From Acidobacteriota bacterium (lineage in GTDB: Bacteria; Actinomycetota; Acidimicrobiia; Acidimicrobiales; Microtrichaceae): a stretch of DNA of 64,000 nucleotides. Each line of letters begins with the position of its first letter. The stretch's first letter is position 1. The stretch lies in contig QEUP01000024.1 in assembly GCA_003577145.1 (NCBI GenBank), positions 79,384 to 143,383 of the forward strand. Direction: 5' to 3'. The notes under the pieces were generated by a model. It made no database searches, was not told the origin of the DNA, and worked only from the letters and a program-made list of their open reading frames with translations. Position numbers and translations under genes: made by a program. Positions 18,697-27,326 of this stretch are shown here, one piece after another.

Positions 18697-20109
18697 TCAG
18701 GCGAGATCGTCAGGCTCGGCGAAGTGGCCGGCGATCGCTGTCGCAGCTGCGACCGCCGGTGACACCAGGTGGGTGCGGCCCCCGCGCCCTTGGCGGCCTT
18801 CGAAGTTGCGGTTGCTGGTGGATGCCGCGCGCTCACCAGGTTCGAGCTCGTCGGGGTTCATGGCCAGACACATCGAGCAGCCCGGCTCCCTCCACTCGAA
18901 GCCGGCTTCGGTGAAGACGCGGTCGAGTCCCTCTGCGACCGCTTGGTCCTTGATCGCGTGACTGCCCGGCACGACCAATGCCCGCATCCCGCGGCTCGTC
19001 TTGTGGCCCTCGGCGACTGCGGCCGCCGCGCGGAGGTCCTCGATGCGGCTGTTGGTGCAGGAGCCGATGAACACCGTGTCGATCGCGATCTCCTTCATGG
19101 GTGTGCCTGCGGCCAGCCCCATGTAGTCGAGGGCGCGCGCGGCAGCCTGGCGCTGCACCGGGTCGGTGAAGCCGGCTGGGTCCGGAACGGCTCCGGAGAG
19201 GGGGACCACCTGTGCGGGGTTGGTCCCCCACGAGACGTGAGGCTCGATCTCGGCGGCATCGAGTCGCACCTCCCGGTCGAAGGTGGCGTCGGGGTCGCTC
19301 GGTAGCGTCTTCCAGTAGGCGAGGGCTTCCTCCCATGCGGCGCCATCGGGGGCGAAGGGGCGACCCTGGATGTAGTCGAAGGTCGTCCGGTCAGGCGCGA
19401 TCATTCCCGCTTTGGCGCCGGCTTCGATGGACATGTTGCAAACGGTCATGCGGCCCTCCATCGAGAGCTGCTCGATGGCCGAGCCCCGGTATTCGACCAC
19501 TGATCCGACGCCGCCCCCGGTGCCGATGCGTCCGATGACGGCGAGGATCACGTCTTTGGCCGAGGTCCCGAGGGGGAGGTCGCCGTCGATCAACACGGCC
19601 ATGGTGTCGGGACGTACTTGGGGGAGGGTCTGGGTCGCCAGCACGTGTTCGACCTCGCTGGTGCCGATGCCGAAGGCGAGGGCTCCGAAGGCTCCATGGG
19701 TTGCAGTGTGCGAGTCGCCGCACACGATGGTCATCCCGGGGAGGGTGAGCCCGAGCTCGGGGCCGATCACATGGACGATTCCCTGACGGGGGTGGCCCAT
19801 GGGGTAGAGGGTGATCCCGAACTCCTCGCAGTTGTGCCTCAGGGTCTCGACCTGCTTGCGCGAGATGGGGTCGGCGATGGGTTGGTCGATGCGGGTGGTC
19901 GGGACGTTGTGGTCCTCGGTGGCGACGGTGAGATCGGGTCGACGCACCGGGCGCCGGCTCATCCGTAGCCCGTCGAACGCCTGCGGCGAGGTCACCTCGT
20001 GCACGAGGTGCAAGTCGACGTAGAGCAGGTCCGGTTGGCCCTCGGCGCGGTGGACCACGTGCTGCTCCCACACCTTCTCGCTCAACGTCAACGGCCGACC
20101 GTCTGGCAT
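18697..20109 (-). CDS. leuC: 3-isopropylmalate dehydratase large subunit
   Basis: 470 residues, the usual length. It carries the [4Fe-4S] cluster of the aconitase superfamily: Cys in '[15 protein letters not shown]' and the CSMC pair in '[15 protein letters not shown]'; '[21 protein letters not shown]' is the active-site signature. A good ribosome site (GAGGAG) lies 7 bases before ATG 20109. Its upstream region contains a 52-base palindrome and then the divergent IclR regulator, expected to control leuCD. Confidence 0.95.
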   Translation of the reverse strand: MPDGRPLTLSEKVWEQHVVHRAEGQPDLLYVDLHLVHEVTSPQAFDGLRMSRRPVRRPDLTVATEDHNVPTTRIDQPIADPISRKQVETLRHNCEEFGITLYPMGHPRQGIVHVIGPELGLTLPGMTIVCGDSHTATHGAFGALAFGIGTSEVEHVLATQTLPQVRPDTMAVLIDGDLPLGTSAKDVILAVIGRIGTGGGVGSVVEYRGSAIEQLSMEGRMTVCNMSIEAGAKAGMIAPDRTTFDYIQGRPFAPDGAAWEEALAYWKTLPSDPDATFDREVRLDAAEIEPHVSWGTNPAQVVPLSGAVPDPAGFTDPVQRQAAARALDYMGLAAGTPMKEIAIDTVFIGSCTNSRIEDLRAAAAVAEGHKTSRGMRALVVPGSHAIKDQAVAEGLDRVFTEAGFEWREPGCSMCLAMNPDELEPGERAASTSNRNFEGRQGRGGRTHLVSPAVAAATAIAGHFAEPDDLA

Positions 20110-20139
20110 CGCCTGCTCCTCTTCCGACTCTCCGAATCG

Positions 20140-20191
20140 CGTTTTGTGAACCGTTGTGGCCCCTATAGGGGCCTTTTCGGTTCACAAAACG
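20140..20191. repeat. 52-bp palindromic element, copy 1 (imperfect)
   Basis: A 16-base perfect palindromic core (GGCCCCTATAGGGGCC) sits between 14-base arms (CGTTTTGTGAACCG and its exact complement). Four bases left of the core (TTGT) do not match the opposite side (TTTT). The same core and near-identical arms recur as a perfect palindrome at 43206-43257. Here it lies in the leuC 5' region, 30 bases upstream of the leuC ATG, and would form a strong hairpin if transcribed. It could be a small mobile or REP-like element, or less likely an operator. Confidence 0.9.
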
Positions 20192-20223
20192 TGCTTGGGG
20201 AAGGGTGTCTCAGATATTGGGAC

Positions 20224-20229
20224 TAGAGT
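20224..20229 (+). promoter_or_regulatory. possible -10 box of the IclR regulator gene
   Basis: TAGAGT fits the actinobacterial TANNNT -10 pattern and lies 8 bases before GTG 20238, the same spacing as in the leuB leader. A leaderless transcript is therefore possible. No clear -35 is visible. Confidence 0.25.
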
Positions 20230-20237
20230 CTTATGAT

Positions 20238-20891
20238 GTGAGATCAACGATAAGCGGTGTCGGGGTGCTTGACAAGGCGGTTGCCCTGCTCGACACGGTG
20301 GCGACGAGGCCCTCGGCGCTGTCGGAACTGGTGCAGGAGACGGGCCTGAGCCGCGCGACGGCGCACCGGCTGGCGTCGGCGCTGGAGGCCCACGGCTTGT
20401 TGCGGCGTGATGGGGAAGGCCGCTTCACGCCAGGGCTGCGGCTGGTCGCGCTGGGCCGGGCGGCGGCCGAGGCGTTCCCCCTGGGAGAGGCGGCGCTGCC
20501 TGCGCTCGAAGGTCTCAGGGGTGCGACCGGCGAGAGCGTCCAGCTCTACCTGCGCCAGGGTGACGAGCGTGTGTGTGTCGCGGCGCTCGAATCACCTCAC
20601 GGCCTACGCACGATCGTTCCCTTGGGGGCCGCGCTCCCCATGGGTCTCGGATCAGCGGGTCGGGTCCTCGGCGGGGAGACGGGCCCTGCGGGCTGGGTGG
20701 AGACGGTGGAGGAGCGGGAGACAGGAGTGGCCTCGGTCTCGGCACCTGTGACCGACGAGTCCGGCGCGGTGCTGGCAGCGGTCAGCGTCAGCGGGCCGGT
20801 CGAGCGCACCTCACGCAGCCCGGGCCTGCGATATGGCGAGGCGGTCGTGCGCGCAGCACGCCAGATCGAGCATGCCGCGAGCCTGGGTTGA
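20238..20891 (+). CDS. ndgR: IclR-family regulator divergent from leuCD
   Basis: 217 residues. N-terminal winged helix ('VGVLDKAVALLDTVATRPSALSELVQETGLSRATAHRLASAL') followed by an IclR effector domain. The opening 'SGVGVLDKA' and the position divergent from leuCD match NdgR of Streptomyces and LtbR of Corynebacterium, which control leucine and related biosynthetic genes. It probably binds the 128-base region shared with leuC. The effector domain looks short, like NdgR. Start: GTG 20238, chosen because it places the usual short N-terminal extension before the first helix; GTG 20265 is possible. Confidence 0.8.
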   Translation: MRSTISGVGVLDKAVALLDTVATRPSALSELVQETGLSRATAHRLASALEAHGLLRRDGEGRFTPGLRLVALGRAAAEAFPLGEAALPALEGLRGATGESVQLYLRQGDERVCVAALESPHGLRTIVPLGAALPMGLGSAGRVLGGETGPAGWVETVEERETGVASVSAPVTDESGAVLAAVSVSGPVERTSRSPGLRYGEAVVRAARQIEHAASLG

Positions 20892-20900
20892 CAGGCGGGT

Positions 20901-21010
20901 CCGCGGTCATCACGGGCAGCTCGCGAGGACGACCAGTCGCCGACGAGTGCTTTCCGCGGTCGTCAGGGGCAGCTCGTCTACGAGGGCAACCAGTGACTGA
21001 CGAGCGCTTT
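20901..21010. repeat. imperfect direct repeat, two units of 53 and 57 bp
   Basis: Between the convergent regulator and greA genes, 20901-20953 and 20954-21010 both start CCGCGGTC, contain GGGCAGCTCG and an 'ACCAGT...GACGAG' block, and end in GCTTT. Neither unit codes for anything convincing. Confidence 0.6.
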
Positions 21011-21045
21011 GCGCCATTCACCGATCGGTGTCGGATGGCTCGAGC

Positions 21046-21522
21046 TCAGGCCTCGACGTCGACAACGGTGACCGCGAGCATCCCCGCCGGCGACTCGAAG
21101 CTCACCGTCTCGCCCACGTTGGCTCCGATCAGAGCAGCACCGAGGGGAGAGGTGGGTGACACCACCTCGAGGTCGTCGTGGCGCTCCTCGATGGAGCCGA
21201 CGAGATAGCGCTCCTCCTCTTCATCACCCTCGTACAGGATCGCCACGACCGATCCGGCCTTGACACGGCCGTCGGCGGTACCGCCTTCGACTATCTCGAC
21301 GTTCTCGAGGATGTAGGTGAGCTGGGCTATCCGGGTCTCCATCTTGCCCTGCTCTTCCTTGGCGGCGTGGTAGTCACCGTTCTCGGTGAGATCCCCGAGC
21401 TCCCTCGCCGCCTCGATCTTGCGGGCGATCTCGATGCGGCCGTGGGTGGTGAGCTGGGCGTGCTCGGCTTTGAGCCGCTCGTGGGCCGACCGGGTGAGGT
21501 GATGCGTCTCGTCCACAGACAC
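21046..21522 (-). CDS. greA: transcription elongation factor GreA
   Basis: 158 residues. The N-terminal coiled-coil hairpin carries 'ARELGDLTENGDYHAAKEEQ', the acidic tip that enters the RNA polymerase secondary channel to trigger transcript cleavage in stalled complexes. The C-terminal FKBP-like domain ('VSPTSPLGAALIGANVGETVSFESPAG') binds polymerase. It appears to be a single gene on the minus strand, downstream of an unrelated convergent regulator. Confidence 0.95.
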   Translation of the reverse strand: MSVDETHHLTRSAHERLKAEHAQLTTHGRIEIARKIEAARELGDLTENGDYHAAKEEQGKMETRIAQLTYILENVEIVEGGTADGRVKAGSVVAILYEGDEEEERYLVGSIEERHDDLEVVSPTSPLGAALIGANVGETVSFESPAGMLAVTVVDVEA

Positions 21523-21586
21523 GATGCTAACCCCGATCGTCAGCCCTGATCGCTCGTGCAGAGGACCTGACCTGTACCACGACAGG

Positions 21587-22627
21587 TCACTCGGCGGGGA
21601 CGACGGTCTGGGTCATCTCGGTGTGCTGGGTGAAGGTCTGAGCGGTGGCAGCGTCGCGGTAGGCCAGATCGCCCTCACCCGAGAGCTCGGTGCTGCACGG
21701 GCCCGGTTGGGCGAGATCCAACGCGAGGGACCCCGAGATCGCCAGCGAGCCCTCCTCCACGGTGACGGGCTCGCTGTTGGGGATGGTGATCTCCTGGGGC
21801 GGGTACTCGAGGTCCAGATCGACATCGAGTGAGACCAGCGAGCCCGCCCGACCCGTGAGGGTGATCGTCGACATGGCGTTCGCCTCCAACCCCTGGAACG
21901 TCGTGGGAAACGCCACGGTCCAGCGGGCGCCGGAACCGATCGCCTCCTGGGGGAACGTGGCCATCGCCCCTGCCAGACCGGTCGAGAAGTCGTCGAGTGA
22001 CGGCTCGAGCACCGGCGGCACCGGTGCGGTCGTAGAGATCAGCACCTCCGCTGGAACACCGTCGGTGCCGGAGGTCTCGCGGGAGACCAGGCCTGTCGTG
22101 AAAGCAGTGGTTGTATCTGCCTGCTCAGCCGCCGCCGGATCCGATGTCTCGAGCTCGTAGCTGCTGATGGCTCCGTACCTCACAACCTCCTCGGCGCTCG
22201 GCTGCCCGACCTCGATGTCGAGACGGGTCGTCGCGGTCAGCTCGGACTTGGTCGTCTCGCTGCCGACGGTCTGCGTGAGCTCGCTCTCCAGGGTGGAGAC
22301 AACCGAGGCCAGGTCTCCGGTGACCAGGTCGTAACGCAACTCCTCGCGTGGTTCCGCGCCGAGGTCGGTGACGTCGATCTCGTAGGCGGGTTGAGGGAAG
22401 GTCCGCACCAACTCGCTCTCGTCGAAGCGGTCGGCCAGCGTGGTGCTTCCCTCGGAGACCGAGGGACACTCGATGTCGAGTTGCGCTTCCTCGGCGCTGT
22501 CCTCGAGCACCTCTTCGAACTCGGAGTCGGCTTCCTCGCCGGCTTCCTCGAAGATCGAACAGGAGGCCAACAGCAGCGACAGCGCGATCAGCCGATATGC
22601 GGCTGACAGAGAGGGGTTTCGTCGCAC
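21587..22627 (-). CDS. lipoprotein, paralogue of the next gene
   Basis: 346 residues from GTG 22627 (longer starts are possible up to 22675). 'RLIALSLLLASC' is a lipobox, followed by a Glu-rich spacer (EEAGEEADSEFEEV). The mature part resembles the adjacent upstream protein: both share a 'Q.A...V.DLG.EPRE.L..DL..GD' segment, an 'F....G' threshold segment and a C-terminal Cys in 'PGPC' before a final Gln/Thr-rich strand. Probably an extracytoplasmic beta-rich protein of unknown function. It lies 48 bases after the paralogue on the same strand. Confidence 0.7.
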   Translation of the reverse strand: MRRNPSLSAAYRLIALSLLLASCSIFEEAGEEADSEFEEVLEDSAEEAQLDIECPSVSEGSTTLADRFDESELVRTFPQPAYEIDVTDLGAEPREELRYDLVTGDLASVVSTLESELTQTVGSETTKSELTATTRLDIEVGQPSAEEVVRYGAISSYELETSDPAAAEQADTTTAFTTGLVSRETSGTDGVPAEVLISTTAPVPPVLEPSLDDFSTGLAGAMATFPQEAIGSGARWTVAFPTTFQGLEANAMSTITLTGRAGSLVSLDVDLDLEYPPQEITIPNSEPVTVEEGSLAISGSLALDLAQPGPCSTELSGEGDLAYRDAATAQTFTQHTEMTQTVVPAE

Positions 22628-22675
22628 CCGCCCGAGCCTAACCGCCCCGGGCACGGCTCTCTCGGCCCTGATCAT

Positions 22676-23740
22676 TCAGCCGACAGGCTCCACGGTGGTC
22701 TCGATCTCGACCTCCTGGGTCACCGTCTGGCCCGAACCTGCTGTGGTCAGCTCCCCGCTACCGGTTGCCTCGTAGCGGCACATGCCGGGCTGGTCGAGGG
22801 CGATGACCGACGAACCGGTTGTCGTGAGGGCCACCTCCTCGGTCGCCGCATCGTCCAGGACGTGTCCTGGCATCTGCTGCTCCGAGCTGAAGTCGAGAGT
22901 TAGCCGGGTGCCGTCGCGGGATACAAGCGTCTGCTCCATGAGGCTTTCGAAGTCGAGCCCCTGGGAGGCCGCAACGACCTCGGTGGTCCACACCGCTCCT
23001 TCTCCCAGCCGGTCGTCGGGGAACGGCGAGATCGAGTTGGTTCCCCCGGTGGGAACGCTCTCGAACGCCGCCACGATGTCGGTTTCGAGCGGTCCCGTGG
23101 TCGCGGTCTGTGATTCGATCAGCGATCCGCTGACCGAGATCGTGTCGCGGGTCATGATGCTCTCGAGGTGCTCGGCCTGCGCGGCCAACTTGTCGACCCC
23201 CTCTCCTTCGACGACGAAGTCGCTGAACGCCGTCACCAGCACGAACTCGGTCTCTGTCACCTTGCTCACCTCGACATCGGCGATGAAGGAGATCACCGAC
23301 ACCCGCCGGCCGGCCGGGTGACCGCTCGCCTCCTCCTCCACGCCGCTGTCCGTTTCGTCGGCTTCGTCGCCGGTGGCGTCGGGCTCCTCCTGAGGGCTGT
23401 CGGCAACCGTGACCTGCTGGGTCACCCGCATTGCCAGGCGATCACCGGCTGCAAGATCGAACAGCAGCCGCTCCCTTGGCTCGGACCCGGTCGCCACGAC
23501 GGTGATGGCGCTGCCGGAACGAGGCACGGTTGCGATCTCGGTTGCACTGTTGTAGCGCAGGGTCAACACCGAACTGCCGTGCTCAACAGTCCCGCAGTCG
23601 GCATCGACGAGCGTCTCGTCCGGCTGAGGCGAGCTCTGCTCGACCTCGGTCGTGGTCGTTGGCTGGGTGCTGCCATTCGTGCAGGACGCCACGAACAGCG
23701 CCATGACGACCAGAGCCATACCTATACGAGGCCGGAACAT
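22676..23740 (-). CDS. lipoprotein, first of a tandem paralogous pair
   Basis: 354 residues. Signal 'MFRPRIGMALVVMALFVASC' gives lipid Cys20. A Thr-rich spacer (QPTTTTEVEQ) follows, then a beta-rich domain with conserved points shared with the downstream gene ('GSEPRERLLFDLAAGD', 'LGEGAVWTTEVVAASQGL' and 'PGMC' near the C-terminus). It has an acidic insertion at about residues 115-140. Function unknown. It is divergent from the polysaccharide locus. Confidence 0.7.
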   Translation of the reverse strand: MFRPRIGMALVVMALFVASCTNGSTQPTTTTEVEQSSPQPDETLVDADCGTVEHGSSVLTLRYNSATEIATVPRSGSAITVVATGSEPRERLLFDLAAGDRLAMRVTQQVTVADSPQEEPDATGDEADETDSGVEEEASGHPAGRRVSVISFIADVEVSKVTETEFVLVTAFSDFVVEGEGVDKLAAQAEHLESIMTRDTISVSGSLIESQTATTGPLETDIVAAFESVPTGGTNSISPFPDDRLGEGAVWTTEVVAASQGLDFESLMEQTLVSRDGTRLTLDFSSEQQMPGHVLDDAATEEVALTTTGSSVIALDQPGMCRYEATGSGELTTAGSGQTVTQEVEIETTVEPVG

Positions 23741-23885
23741 GAGACCTCATCATCCACGGTGCGAGACCCGAAAGCGGCCAGGTGCTGACAACAGGAGCAG
23801 ATGCATCGTCTCCCCGGGAGCATACGATGGGTCACGACGTTGTGGACCCCGGAGATGTAGTGGCCAGCCCCAAGAGGCTCACCCG

Positions 23886-25076
23886 ATGACCGAAACCGCA
23901 GCAGTACCGACCGCTGCCGGCTCCTCGGTCAGCGCCTGCCCGGTCTGCGCCTCCCCCACCCAGCTCTTCTTCACCGCCGCGGACCTGCCGGTGCATGTCG
24001 GAGTGCTCTGGGCTGACGCAGATAGCGCCAAGCGCGCACAGAAAGGTCCTGTTGGCCTCGCTTTTTGCCGTGCCTGTGGTCTTGTCCACAACCCGTTCTT
24101 CGATCCGCTGCTGCTCGACTACGGGCAGGAGTACGACAACTCGTTGCACGCTTCGGGTGTCTTCCGGGAGTTCGAGGTTGCCCTCGCAGAGCGCCTCATC
24201 ACGCGGTACGACCTGCGCAATGCAAGCGTCGTGGAGGTGGGCAGTGGCGGCGGCCACTTCCTGAGCGTGGTCTGTGATCGTGGCGACAACGTCGGGACGG
24301 GCTTCGACCCGAGCTTCAGCACCGGCCAGCTCGAGGCGGAGTCCGGTGGCCGCGTGACGATAGTGCGCGACGAGTACAGCCCCGGTGCGTTCTCGGGACC
24401 GATCGACCTCCTGTGCTGCCGCCAGGTACTCGAGCACATACCTGATCCGATGGCCTTCCTCGAAACTCTCCGTTCGGGCGCCGGCCCGGGCACGATCATC
24501 TATCTCGAGGTTCCCAACTCGCGAATGCTCCTCGAGGGTCTCTCGGTCTGGGACATCGTCTATGAACACTGCCTCTACTTCACCGACGAGTCGTTCCGGT
24601 TCGCCGTCGAGGCGGCTGGTTTCGATGTCATCGAGGCTCGCGACGACTACGAAGGGCAGCTCCTGGGCCTCGATCTGAGAAGAGGTGACCGCGTCCCGTC
24701 ACCTCCGGATCTGGGCCGACTCGGCGACCTCGTGTCCTCGTTCGCTCAGCAGTACGGGCAGCGGGTTGCGGCATGGACCGATCGCTTGGAGGAGATGTTC
24801 GAGGAAGGCCGGGTCATCGCCGCTTGGGGCGGCGGGGCACGGGCGATAGGTTTCCTCAACATGCTCGACGTTGCTGAAGGGATCAGTTGCGTGGTGGACC
24901 TCAATGAGCGCAAGCAGGGGACCCACATAGCGGGCACGGGCCAGCCCATCGTCGCTCCCCTGTACCTCCGGGAGCTACGTCCGGACGTCGTCATCGTGTT
25001 CAACGCCATATACCTTGACGAGATCACCGCCGCGCTGCACGAGATGGACCTCGATCCAGAGGTCTTGGCGGCGTGA
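23886..25076 (+). CDS. sugar C-methyltransferase-like SAM enzyme (copy 1)
   Basis: 396 residues. N-terminal zinc-finger-like part with CPVC (residues 19-22) and CRAC, typical of the Methyltransf_13 domain; then a class I SAM fold ('VVEVGSGGGHFLSVV', 'LLCCRQVLEHIPDP'); then a C-terminal Methyltransf_14 domain ('IAAWGGGARAIGFLNML' and 'VDLNERKQGTHIAGTG'). This three-part layout is that of NovU/TylC3-type enzymes, which put a methyl group on carbon of nucleotide-linked keto-sugars. First gene of the polysaccharide locus; the cytidylyltransferase gene follows after 25 bases. Start ATG 23886. Confidence 0.8.
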   Translation: MTETAAVPTAAGSSVSACPVCASPTQLFFTAADLPVHVGVLWADADSAKRAQKGPVGLAFCRACGLVHNPFFDPLLLDYGQEYDNSLHASGVFREFEVALAERLITRYDLRNASVVEVGSGGGHFLSVVCDRGDNVGTGFDPSFSTGQLEAESGGRVTIVRDEYSPGAFSGPIDLLCCRQVLEHIPDPMAFLETLRSGAGPGTIIYLEVPNSRMLLEGLSVWDIVYEHCLYFTDESFRFAVEAAGFDVIEARDDYEGQLLGLDLRRGDRVPSPPDLGRLGDLVSSFAQQYGQRVAAWTDRLEEMFEEGRVIAAWGGGARAIGFLNMLDVAEGISCVVDLNERKQGTHIAGTGQPIVAPLYLRELRPDVVIVFNAIYLDEITAALHEMDLDPEVLAA

Positions 25077-25101
25077 ACAGCGATCAGGAAGGGAGCCGGC
25101 C

Positions 25102-25893
25102 ATGAAGGTCGTGCTGTTCTGTGGCGGGTTCGGCATGAGGATGCGGGAGTTCTCCGACACCATCCCCAAGCCGATGGTCCCGATCGGGTACCGCCCGGTC
25201 CTGTGGCACCTGATGCGCTACTACGCCCACTTCGGCCACAAGGACTTCATCCTCTGTCTCGGCTACCAGGGAGATGTCATCAAGGAGTACTTCCTCGACT
25301 ACAAGGAATGGCTGTCCAACGACTTCGTGCTCAGCGAAGGCGGCAGGCAAGTGGATCTCCTTCAGCGAGACATCCAGGACTGGACCATCACCTTCGTGGA
25401 CACGGGCGCTAAGGCCAACATCGGCGAGAGGCTCCTGGCTGTTCGCGACCACCTCGGGGATGACGAGGTGTTCCTCGCCAACTATGCTGACGGCCTCACT
25501 GATGCACGGCTCGACAAGATCATCGCCCAGCATCACGAGAACGGGAGTGTCGCGACGTTCCTGTCCGTCAGGCCCATCCACACCTTCCACATCGTCGACC
25601 TGGCCGGCGACGGCACTGTCCGGCAGATCCGAGAGGCCCGAGACGCAGGAATGTGGATCAACGGAGGGTTCTTCGTGCTCGACCGGCGCATCTTCGACTA
25701 CATGAACCCGGGTGAGGAGCTCGTCCACGAACCCTTCAGGCGACTCGTCGGCGAAGGTCTGCTCGGCGCTTATCGCCACGACGGCTTCTGGATGGGAATG
25801 GACACCTTCAAGGACCGCGAGACTCTCGACGACATGTACCAGCACGGTGAGGCGGTCTGGGAGGTCTGGGAGAGAGAGGAACCCGGTGTCTGA
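25102..25893 (+). CDS. rfbF: glucose-1-phosphate cytidylyltransferase-like nucleotidyltransferase
   Basis: 263 residues. N-terminal nucleotide signature 'FCGGFGMRMREFSDTIPKPMVPIG', then 'ILCLGYQGDVIKEYF', 'FVDTGAKANIGERL', 'FLANYADGLTDA' and 'WINGGFFVLDRRIFDY' closely follow RfbF, which makes CDP-glucose from CTP and glucose-1-phosphate. A strong ribosome site (AGGAAGGGAG) precedes ATG 25102. No RfbG-type CDP-glucose 4,6-dehydratase is recognisable nearby, so the sugar made further on is unclear; the SDR gene at 27.3 kb could supply that step. Confidence 0.85.
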   Translation: MKVVLFCGGFGMRMREFSDTIPKPMVPIGYRPVLWHLMRYYAHFGHKDFILCLGYQGDVIKEYFLDYKEWLSNDFVLSEGGRQVDLLQRDIQDWTITFVDTGAKANIGERLLAVRDHLGDDEVFLANYADGLTDARLDKIIAQHHENGSVATFLSVRPIHTFHIVDLAGDGTVRQIREARDAGMWINGGFFVLDRRIFDYMNPGEELVHEPFRRLVGEGLLGAYRHDGFWMGMDTFKDRETLDDMYQHGEAVWEVWEREEPGV

Positions 25894-27121
25894 GGGGTCT
25901 CCCGCGTCGATCGCCAGGGCTTCGGCGGCACGCTCACTACCGGTGCTCTCGTTCGGGGTGACCCCGGTGGCCGACATCTTGTTGACGGGCGACCAGCTCG
26001 GTGAACCCGAGCCCGCCTTCCCGCTCGACGTCGTCTTCGACCCCGAGACCGCTTTGCTCCAGCTGGCTGGCACGATCCCGCCCGGCGAGCTGTACGGGGG
26101 TGACTACCCCTACTACTCGTCTGAGGTTCCGAGCCTCCTCCAACACTTCCGGGCCAGCGCCCAAAAGATCCTGGCCGAACGCGCGCTCGACCGGGAATCA
26201 CTGGTCATCGAGGCCGCCAGCAACGACGGGTACATGCTGGAGGTGTTCGCCGGGGCCGGTGTACCGGTGCTGGGCATAGACCCGGCATCAGGTCCGGCCG
26301 CGGTCGCCCAGGAGAAGGGCATCAGGACGGTCGTCGACTTCTTCGATCTGAGGCTCGCCCGGCGCCTGCGCCGGGAGGGCCACGTGGCCGACGTGCTGCT
26401 CGGCAACAACGTGTTGAACCTTGTGCGTGAGCCCGGCGACTTCGCGTCCGCCGTCGAGGTCCTGCTCGGGCCGGATGGCGTCGCCGTCCTCGAGGTTCCG
26501 TACGTGGTCGCTACGGTCGAATCTGGTGCCTACGACAACTTCTACCACCAGAACTCGTCGTACTTCTCCCTGGTGGCCCTCGAGAGACTCTTCGGCGCGG
26601 TCGGTCTCGTCCTGCGAGAGGCACAGCGCGTCCCAACCTTCGGTGGTTCCCTGCGTGTACAGGTCGGTCGTGGCGGACGGCCCGGCAGGTCGGCCCGGGA
26701 GATGCTCGAGAGCGAGCGCGCGCGGGGGGTGCACACCTACGACTACTTCATGGACTTCGGTGAGCGCTCCCTGAAGAGCCGGGACTTGCTCATCGAGATG
26801 CTGCGGGGGCTCAAGGGCGACGGCGCTTCCATCGTCGCCTACGGGGCGGCCGGCGGCATGGCGACGACGCTGTTGTCGTTCACCGGCATCGACTCGTCTG
26901 TCCTCGACTACGCCGTCGACGTCAACCCGCACAAGCACGGCCTGTTCACGCCCGGAAGTCACTTGCAGATCCACTCGCCCCGCAAGCTGCTCGAGGATCT
27001 CCCCGACTACGTGCTGCTGCTCGCCTGGAACTACGCCGACGAGGTCGTGGCTGACCAGCGTGAGTACCTTGCCCGGGGCGGCCGCTTCATAATCCCGATC
27101 CCCGAGCCCCGGTTGCTGTGA
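25886..27121 (+). CDS. sugar C-methyltransferase-like SAM enzyme (copy 2), zinc cysteines lost
   Basis: 411 residues from GTG 25886, which overlaps the rfbF end by 8 bases after a GAGAGAGAGGA ribosome site. 'VLSFGVTPVADILLTGDQ' and 'AFPLDVVFDPETALLQL' keep the Methyltransf_13 outline, but the CxxC pairs seen in paralogues are absent, so zinc is probably not bound. The SAM core has 'VIEAASNDGYMLEVF' and 'LLGNNVLNLVREPGDF'; 'HQNSSYFSLVALERLF' and the C-terminal 'VAYGAAGGMATTLLSF' plus 'YAVDVNPHKHGLFTPG' complete the Methyltransf_14 part. Likely C-methylates a nucleotide sugar. Confidence 0.8.
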   Translation: MSEGSPASIARASAARSLPVLSFGVTPVADILLTGDQLGEPEPAFPLDVVFDPETALLQLAGTIPPGELYGGDYPYYSSEVPSLLQHFRASAQKILAERALDRESLVIEAASNDGYMLEVFAGAGVPVLGIDPASGPAAVAQEKGIRTVVDFFDLRLARRLRREGHVADVLLGNNVLNLVREPGDFASAVEVLLGPDGVAVLEVPYVVATVESGAYDNFYHQNSSYFSLVALERLFGAVGLVLREAQRVPTFGGSLRVQVGRGGRPGRSAREMLESERARGVHTYDYFMDFGERSLKSRDLLIEMLRGLKGDGASIVAYGAAGGMATTLLSFTGIDSSVLDYAVDVNPHKHGLFTPGSHLQIHSPRKLLEDLPDYVLLLAWNYADEVVADQREYLARGGRFIIPIPEPRLL

Positions 27122-27205
27122 GGTGCGCACCCGGCCACGGGGGCTCGGCCGACCGGCCGGGGACCTCAACGCGTGAAACGAGAAGCGCGTCAGGTAACAC
27201 AGTGC

Positions 27206-27234
27206 TTGCGCATCCGACCACGTCGAGTGACAAT
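27206..27234 (+). promoter_or_regulatory. putative promoter upstream of the SDR gene
   Basis: TTGCGC (27206-27211), 17 bases, GACAAT (27229-27234) in a 205-base gap. It would give about an 85-base 5' leader before ATG 27327. The arrangement echoes the promoter proposed for leuA. Confidence 0.4.
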
Positions 27235-27326
27235 TGTCCGGCGGGAACGTGCTGCGCCCCTGCCCGACCTCGTGAGGCCGGACGCCAGCACTCGGTTGCG
27301 TTCGAGCAGGCAATTGAGGAGAGGCG

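Noticed and set aside
23652..23885. Upstream extension of the first methyltransferase
   Set aside because: It overlaps the divergent lipoprotein gene, and the family start is at ATG 23886.
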